DNA of 6,097 nucleotides, from assembly GCA_937988795.1 (NCBI GenBank), contig CALKHY010000090.1, forward strand, positions 1 to 6,097, written 5' to 3'. The notes below the pieces were generated by a model. That model worked only from the letters and a program-made list of their open reading frames with translations, was not told the origin of the DNA and made no database searches. Each line of letters starts with the position of its first letter. Positions within the stretch are counted from its first letter, which is position 1. The position numbers and the translations under genes were made by a program. Of this stretch, positions 1 through 3,867 are shown piece by piece. This DNA comes from an uncultured Candidatus Saccharibacteria bacterium. GTDB taxonomy: Bacteria; Patescibacteriota; Saccharimonadia; Saccharimonadales; UBA4665.

Positions 1-1
1 C

Positions 2-145
2 ACAACACACACAGAACCTGGTTGCACGATTGATCCCAGTGATTTGCAGCATAGAATAGACGAGCAACGGATGAGACTTCGGGCTACAGCTGTAGAAGCA
101 TTGGGAAAAATGGGGACCCAGCTAAGTGAGTTTCTTAAGGATTAG
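2..145 (+). CDS. C-terminal fragment of an unidentified protein (5' end outside window)
   Basis: A reading frame enters from the left edge and stays open for 47 codons to a TAG at 143-145. The visible tail is hydrophilic and looks helical: an acidic/basic stretch (residues DEQRMRLRA, about 20-28 of the fragment) followed by an amphipathic end finishing in SEFLKD. No family can be named from so little. The other plus-strand frames close earlier, one at about 31 and one at about 59, which favours this frame. A random open run of this length is still not rare, so the call is tentative. If real, it is co-oriented with the DUF1801 gene downstream but 266 bp away, so it is probably not in the same operon. 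Confidence 0.4.
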   Translation, partial: TTHTEPGCTIDPSDLQHRIDEQRMRLRATAVEALGKMGTQLSEFLKD

Positions 146-411
146 TTAATACTCATATCTTATTAGTCCGAACAAAGAAGGCAAACATACTCTACGTAAC
201 CCTACAAGCATTTTGGTCAAGAGAACCGCTCTCTAGAAAAAACATTTTAGTACGCAATATATTACTGGTTACTGGGATCTAAATTCATACATCTAAAGAA
301 CTGTTCTACTTTGAGTATTTACGCCAATTGACAACCTGTTCTATGGAGTGGGCAGGGGAGTCGTAATTGCCGACGCTATGCGGGCAACGGCAGATAATTT
401 AGTATTAGTAT
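146..411. other. Intergenic stretch with no recognisable gene
   Basis: AT-leaning sequence with no open frame that looks protein-like and no tRNA-like or strong terminator-like structure that I can see. A perfect -35-like hexamer TTGACA lies at 328-333, but the position 17 bases further on (351-356, GGCAGG) is not a -10 box. A -10-like GATAAT lies at 393-398, with a weak TTGCCG 20 bases upstream of it at 367-372. The GATAAT would start a transcript within a few bases of the ATG at 412, giving a nearly leaderless message. No clear Shine-Dalgarno sequence precedes that ATG. These promoter assignments are weak inferences. Confidence 0.35.
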
Positions 412-436
412 ATGAGCGAAAACAAAACCTACAAAT

Positions 437-1153
437 GTGCGCGTCGATGATTTCTTGCAGAGCGTGAGCGAACAACGCCAAGAAGAAGCGCGCATACTCA
501 TTAAGATGATGCAGGATATCTCTGGCGAAAAGCCCGTTATGTGGGGGCCAAGCATCATTGGGTTTGGTACGAGGCAGTACAAAACCGAAGCAGGTCGCGA
601 GGGCGAGATAGGAATCTTGGGTTTTAGCCCCAGAAAAGCAGCTCTCACAATCTACTTCACTGAAGGGTTTGATCGCTACGGAGAAGAACTGCGTAACCTC
701 GGTAAGTACAAGATCAGTCGCTCTTGCTTATACGTCAATAAGCTGACCGACATTAATTTAGAGACTCTTGAGTCCATGCTCCGCTCGTCATACAAAATCG
801 CTACAGAAAAAAACGATGCACCACAGAGTGTCGAGGAATACATCGCGTCCATACCGGAGGCTGCGCGTACACACTTTGATGAGTTGCGTAAGATTGTTCG
901 TGCAGAAATTCCAAAGGCACATGAGGTAATGAGTTATGGCATTGTTGGCTACAAGCCAGATATCAAAAAGCGTGCAATCGTGTTCATTGGCGCCTGGCAA
1001 GATCACGTAGCTATGTATCCTATTCCAAAAGACGATGAATTACGCAAAGAGTTGGCGCCATACATACACGGCCAGGGCACTTTGTGGTTCGATTTAGATA
1101 AGCCGTTACCTACAGCACTTATAAGAAAAACAGTAAAAGCACTATCGTCGTAA
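437..1153 (+). CDS. Tandem DUF1801 (YdhG/Fra-like) domain protein, apparent frameshift at N-terminus
   Basis: The product contains two DUF1801 domains in one chain. Domain 1 (about residues 3-121 from the GTG at 437) has family-typical blocks: MWGPSIIGFG (35-44), GFSPRKAALTIY (62-73), GFDRYGEEL (77-85) and the K-x-SRSCLYV block (92-100). Domain 2 (about 129-238) has SVEEYIASIP, MSYGIVGYK (165-173), HVAMYPIP (190-197) and the C-terminal GQGTLWFDLDKPLP block (212-225). Domain 2 resembles the Bacillus frataxin-like iron chaperone Fra/YdhG, but iron binding here is only inference from the family; most members are uncharacterised cytosolic proteins. In the intact frame only a GTG at 437 is available, because an in-frame TGA lies at 413. 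The ATG at 412 reads MSENKT, a normal-looking DUF1801 start, in another frame, so an extra base near 424-435 probably hides the true start. The DUF488 gene follows after 45 bp in the same direction and may be co-transcribed. Confidence 0.85.
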   Translation: MRVDDFLQSVSEQRQEEARILIKMMQDISGEKPVMWGPSIIGFGTRQYKTEAGREGEIGILGFSPRKAALTIYFTEGFDRYGEELRNLGKYKISRSCLYVNKLTDINLETLESMLRSSYKIATEKNDAPQSVEEYIASIPEAARTHFDELRKIVRAEIPKAHEVMSYGIVGYKPDIKKRAIVFIGAWQDHVAMYPIPKDDELRKELAPYIHGQGTLWFDLDKPLPTALIRKTVKALSS

Positions 1154-1198
1154 GTAAATCAGGAAACAAAGTAATTTTGCATAGAAAAGGACGCAATT

Positions 1199-1541
1199 AT
1201 GTTACGCCTCAAACGAGCTTACGATGAACCAAGCGCCGAGGACGGCTATCGGATTCTGATAGACCGGCTCTGGCCGCGAGGTGTTAGCAAAGACACACTC
1301 CAAGCCGACCTGTGGGCTAAAAGAAGTGGCACCCAGTAGCGAGCTGCGCACGTGGTTTGGACACGACCCTGCCAAATGGGAAGAATTTAAACACCGCTAC
1401 CACCAGGAGCTGGCCAACAACCCGGCAGTCGACCAGCTCAAGCAAATCATCAAAAAAGAACAAACAGTAACCTTGATTTTCGGCGCAGCCGATCCCCAGC
1501 ACAACCACGCCATCGCGTTAAAGGAATTCTTGGAGAGCTAG
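1199..1541 (+). pseudogene. DUF488 (YeaO-like) family protein, interrupted by a +1 frameshift
   Basis: The ATG at 1199 follows a good Shine-Dalgarno sequence (AAAAGGA, 1185-1191). The first frame gives [28 protein letters not shown], the diagnostic DUF488 N-terminus, and then ADLW before running into TAG at 1337-1339. The +1 frame continues the family without a gap as [26 protein letters not shown] and a C-terminal VTLIFGAADPQHNHAIALKEFL block, ending at TAG 1539-1541. Removing one G from GGG at 1314-1316 restores a single chain of about 113 residues, close to the usual family length. The lesion is therefore a single extra base in a homopolymer, either a real mutation or a sequencing error. 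DUF488 proteins are small and cytosolic with no firmly established biochemical role. A gene caller would report only the downstream fragment from a GTG at 1281, which is not the natural start. Confidence 0.85.
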
Positions 1542-1546
1542 GCACT

Positions 1547-1573
1547 GTCGTACAAAGCGGCTCCTCGTACGAT
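1547..1573. other. Possible hairpin after the DUF488 gene
   Basis: TCGTAC (1548-1553) and GTACGA (1567-1572) form a perfect 6-bp inverted repeat with a 13-base loop, starting 6 bases after the DUF488 stop codon. No T-tract follows on the plus strand (the next bases are TATAACTG), so it is not a typical intrinsic terminator. It could be an mRNA 3'-end stabiliser or chance. Confidence 0.3.
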
Positions 1574-1624
1574 ATAACTGCACCGGCTTATTTAGTTAGG
1601 CCCTGAATTCGCCCAGAGCAATAC

Positions 1625-1660
1625 TTGATTTGTGATAAAAAATATATCATTATATAAATA
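1625..1660 (+). promoter_or_regulatory. AT-rich candidate promoter before the AAA+ gene
   Basis: A sharply AT-rich patch precedes the ATG at 1661. Several hexamers fit a sigma-70-type promoter: TTGTGA (1629-1634) followed 18 bases later by TATAAA (1653-1658), an extended-10-like TG-T-GATAAA (1631-1639), and TATCAT (1645-1650). The TATAAA option would place the start point downstream of the ATG, so TATCAT or GATAAA fit that start better. No Shine-Dalgarno sequence precedes 1661. The exact boxes cannot be fixed by eye. Confidence 0.35.
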
Positions 1661-2616
1661 ATGTTTAGACGACGTTCGGGGACTAGCGAATCACGTCCAT
1701 CTTGCAGCCAAGCGCCTCTGCAGACGACAAAGGGGCAGCGCCAGACCTATCTTTAAATCCAAATGGAGCTAGTGAAGGACCCGTACCATCACCGATACAG
1801 TTTGTTAATGAACAGAGTGACGAAATCTTCATCGCCGCCGAGGAAGGCGCTGAGGGTGACATAGCCTATACATTACTACGAAATCCTGTAGACTCAGTAA
1901 ATATACCTCTGAGTAGCAAGGTTGGTCGTTTTGCATTATATGGAACGGTTGCTTATGAAGACCGAGATACTGCTATTAAAGTTTTTCGTGTTCTTTCGGA
2001 AACTCTTCGCCAACAAGGAGATGCTGCAGGCAAACCCATCGATGAACGAGGCGGCAATCTAATAATCGACGCACCAAATGACACAAAATTGGTAGTAGGG
2101 CGCGGCCGCCGCTCAGCCAAGAGCAATTGTGTACCTCGACGAAATGGACTCCATAGTACCAAACCGTGATGGCGGGCACGAAGTGACCCAACGCGTTGTA
2201 AGCGTTATTTGCAATATATGGACGGCATAAACTCCAGCGACAACGTACTGGTCGTAGGTTCAACTAACCGCCCCGATGCGATAGACCCGGCCATGCGACG
2301 CCCAGGCCGTATGGACAGGATTATCGCTGTTGAACTACCGAACGACGTCGCCCGTCGCCAAATATTTGAGATCCACATGAGCAAAGCCAACAGCATTGCC
2401 GAGCGTCCACTCTTTGAAAATGATGTAGACCCAGAATTTTTGTCCTCCCTAACTGAAGGCTATAGCGGAGCAGATATCGCCGAAATCATACGCCGCACAC
2501 TAGAAAAGAAAGTTCGTATCGAAGGCCTTACTGGCCAAGAGCCGACACCTGTGTCCACTAAGGACATTGTAGAGATGATCGAGCAATACGAACAAAACCG
2601 AAAACCAAAACCGTAG
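1661..2616 (+). pseudogene. AAA+ ATPase (p97/Cdc48-like), frame-broken and lacking the Walker A region
   Basis: This is a decayed or misassembled AAA+ ATPase gene. Starting at ATG 1661 (MFRRRSGTSESRPS), the likely reading moves near 1700 into the frame that stays open to TGA 2167-2169; that part holds a Pro/Asp-rich leader and an unrecognised alpha/beta N-terminal region up to about 2098. Near 2100 homology jumps to a third reading, open from 2099 to TAA 2228-2230, with AAAAQPRA then Walker B IVYLDEMDS (codons 2126-2152). A missing T in TTT at 2208-2210 moves it to the last frame (QYMDGINSS, 2212 onward), with sensor 1 GSTN, the arginine-finger block RRPGRMD, and sensor 2 GYSGADIAEI (2458-2487), ending at TAG 2614-2616. 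No GxxxxGK[ST] Walker A motif or the roughly 100 residues that normally surround it occur in any of these frames. As written it cannot encode a working ATPase. The substrate is unknown; p97-type members unfold proteins. Confidence 0.75.
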
Positions 2617-2689
2617 CATAGCCCGAGACTAACTGGAGCTTATTGGCTCTATACCCGTTATTTGGACCCAAAAGAACAGTTTTCTAGTA

Positions 2690-2914
2690 ATGCTATCTAG
2701 AGGTATGCAAAAGGTAGCTACACGGGTATTTATTTTCGCCTCAGTCACCTTTGGTGTTTCGGGTATAATTATGGTCCTGACAGGAATAGACCCAGACGAA
2801 AACAGCACTGGCCTTGAGCTATTGATAACCAAGCTCTTTATGACCTCTGTTTTTGTTATCCTGACGTCGTTTGCACTGAGCGTTGCCGGCAAATATCTAA
2901 ACGGCAAATCTTAG
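2690..2914 (+). CDS. Small two-helix membrane protein
   Basis: This is a 74-residue protein with two predicted transmembrane helices, at about residues 12-32 (VFIFASVTFGVSGIIMVL core) and 43-66 (LLITKLFMTSVFVILTSFAL core). They are separated by a short acidic loop, GIDPDENSTG. The N-terminal RGMQKVATR and C-terminal KYLNGKS carry positive charge, which suggests both ends face the cytoplasm, with the loop outside. I recognise no family. The start is uncertain: ATG 2690 and ATG 2705 are both possible, the latter with AGAGG just upstream but very closely spaced. It begins 73 bp after the broken AAA+ gene, and its TAG (2912-2914) interlocks with the stop codon of the convergent dehydrogenase. The opposite-strand frame over the same bases is polar and unconvincing, which supports this strand. 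Confidence 0.65.
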   Translation: MLSRGMQKVATRVFIFASVTFGVSGIIMVLTGIDPDENSTGLELLITKLFMTSVFVILTSFALSVAGKYLNGKS

Positions 2915-3738
2915 ACTTGCTTTTCACCAGCATATAACAGCGATTTCATCTGTTTGGCGATGAATTTGGTGGCGAAGACGGGGTTTAGGCGGTAGAGGCG
3001 GTTCATGAGCTTGGAGTCGCTGCCGGTGAAGATTTGCGGTTTGTTGCGTTCGATACCTCGGACGATTATCTTTGCCGCCTTGTCGGCGGGCAGGGTGCGG
3101 GCCTGCATTTTGGTTGTATCGGCCTTTTCTATATTCGGCGTCTTGACGTTTGAGTTCTTTGCAATATCGGTCGCTGTGGCACCAGGGAAGACGACACTCA
3201 CGCGCACTCGCGTATCCAAAAGCTCAGCGTAGAGCGCTTCGGTCAGCAGCTTAACGGCAGCCTTTGATGCGCCGTACACACCCTGGCCGGGCACCGGCAA
3301 AAAGCCGCCCATGCTTGATACATTCACGATGTGCGCCTCCGGCCGGTTGAGCAAGAAAGGCAGGAATGTTTTGGTCATGTACAGCGTGCCGTAAAAGTTG
3401 ACGTTCATCACGCGCTCGATGGCATCATAATCAAGGTCGTTAACTCGCACAAACGGTTGGATGATGCCGGCACAGTTGATAAGACCGTCCACGCTGTCGT
3501 GGGCCTCGATCACCTTATCCGGCAGCGACACAAGCCCCTCTCTGTCGGTAATGTTTAGCGCATGTGTCGAGAGCGAGCCAGCCTTGTCGCCAGCCCGTTT
3601 GGCAATTTCTTGCAAACCCTCCTCGCGCAAATCAACTGCGGCAACTTTTGCGCCGCGGCGCAGCAGCTCTAGTACCAGCTCACCGCCGATGCCGCCGCCA
3701 CCGCCGGTTACCACAAAAACTTTTCCCCCAACTTTCAT
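2911..3738 (-). CDS. Classical short-chain dehydrogenase/reductase (SDR family oxidoreductase)
   Basis: This is an intact 275-residue NAD(P)-dependent oxidoreductase, a normal length for a classical SDR. The Rossmann nucleotide-binding motif TGGGGGIG is at residues 11-18. Asp36 at the end of strand 2 (AAVD) is a position that usually favours NAD(H), though Arg38 nearby leaves cofactor choice open. NCAG is at 88-91, and the structural/catalytic Asn block MNVNFYGT is near 111-118. The catalytic set is Ser142 in NVSS and Tyr155/Lys159 in VYGASK; PGATATDIAK (185-194) is the usual post-catalytic loop. The C-terminal extension, about 215-275, includes NRLYRLNPVFATKFIAKQM and is basic and amphipathic, so it may bind membrane or a lipid-like substrate (inference). 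The substrate cannot be deduced. The gene stands alone on the minus strand, convergent with the membrane protein and divergent from the LamG gene. No lesion is seen. Confidence 0.95.
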   Translation of the reverse strand: MKVGGKVFVVTGGGGGIGGELVLELLRRGAKVAAVDLREEGLQEIAKRAGDKAGSLSTHALNITDREGLVSLPDKVIEAHDSVDGLINCAGIIQPFVRVNDLDYDAIERVMNVNFYGTLYMTKTFLPFLLNRPEAHIVNVSSMGGFLPVPGQGVYGASKAAVKLLTEALYAELLDTRVRVSVVFPGATATDIAKNSNVKTPNIEKADTTKMQARTLPADKAAKIIVRGIERNKPQIFTGSDSKLMNRLYRLNPVFATKFIAKQMKSLLYAGEKQV

Positions 3739-3746
3739 ACCCTTTT

Positions 3747-3752
3747 AGTATA
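3747..3752 (-). promoter_or_regulatory. Candidate -10 box of the dehydrogenase gene
   Basis: Read on the minus strand this is TATACT (5 of 6 to TATAAT), ending 8 bases before the ATG at 3738. A start point 6-8 bases downstream would fall at or within two bases of the ATG, making the message leaderless or nearly so. The AAAAGGG between -10 and ATG (3746-3740) resembles a Shine-Dalgarno sequence but is only one base from the start codon, too close to work normally. The -35 is weak: TCTATT at 17-bp spacing, or TTGCCC at 13-bp spacing. Confidence 0.45.
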
Positions 3753-3792
3753 GCACTAGCAAAAAGGGCAATAGAGTAAGACTCTGTCAAAA

Positions 3793-3821
3793 TTGATGTA
3801 AGTGTTAAAAAACGCTACAAT
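3793..3821 (+). promoter_or_regulatory. Sigma-70-type promoter of the LamG surface protein gene
   Basis: TTGATG (3793-3798, 4 of 6 to TTGACA) and TACAAT (3816-3821, 5 of 6 to TATAAT) are separated by exactly 17 bases. The expected start point near 3828 gives a leader of about 40 bases to the GTG at 3868, enough to include the GGAAG ribosome-binding site. It lies back to back with the minus-strand promoter of the dehydrogenase, and no operator-like repeat is obvious between them. Confidence 0.6.
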
Positions 3822-3867
3822 ACTGCTATAGCTTTTACGTGCTTCACAAAAAGGCCTGGAAGAAGCG

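Noticed and set aside
328..356. TTGACA as the -35 of a DUF1801 promoter
   Set aside because: There is no -10-like sequence 16-18 bases downstream (351-356 is GGCAGG).
376..648. Minus-strand frame overlapping the DUF1801 start
   Set aside because: It is antisense to conserved DUF1801 blocks and has no recognisable features.
1199..1541. Programmed ribosomal frameshifting in the DUF488 gene
   Set aside because: There is no classical slippery heptamer with a downstream structure at 1314-1316, and the family is normally encoded in one frame. A simple indel explains it.
2096..2130. GRGRRSAKS in the upstream AAA+ frame as a degenerate Walker A
   Set aside because: The G-x4-G-K-[ST] spacing and the second Gly are not met, and this frame runs out of phase across Walker B, so the resemblance is chance.
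2629..2907. Minus-strand frame starting just after the dehydrogenase stop, possibly an operon partner
   Set aside because: Its only start is TTG, the product is polar without a recognisable fold, and the opposite strand encodes two clear membrane helices over the same bases.
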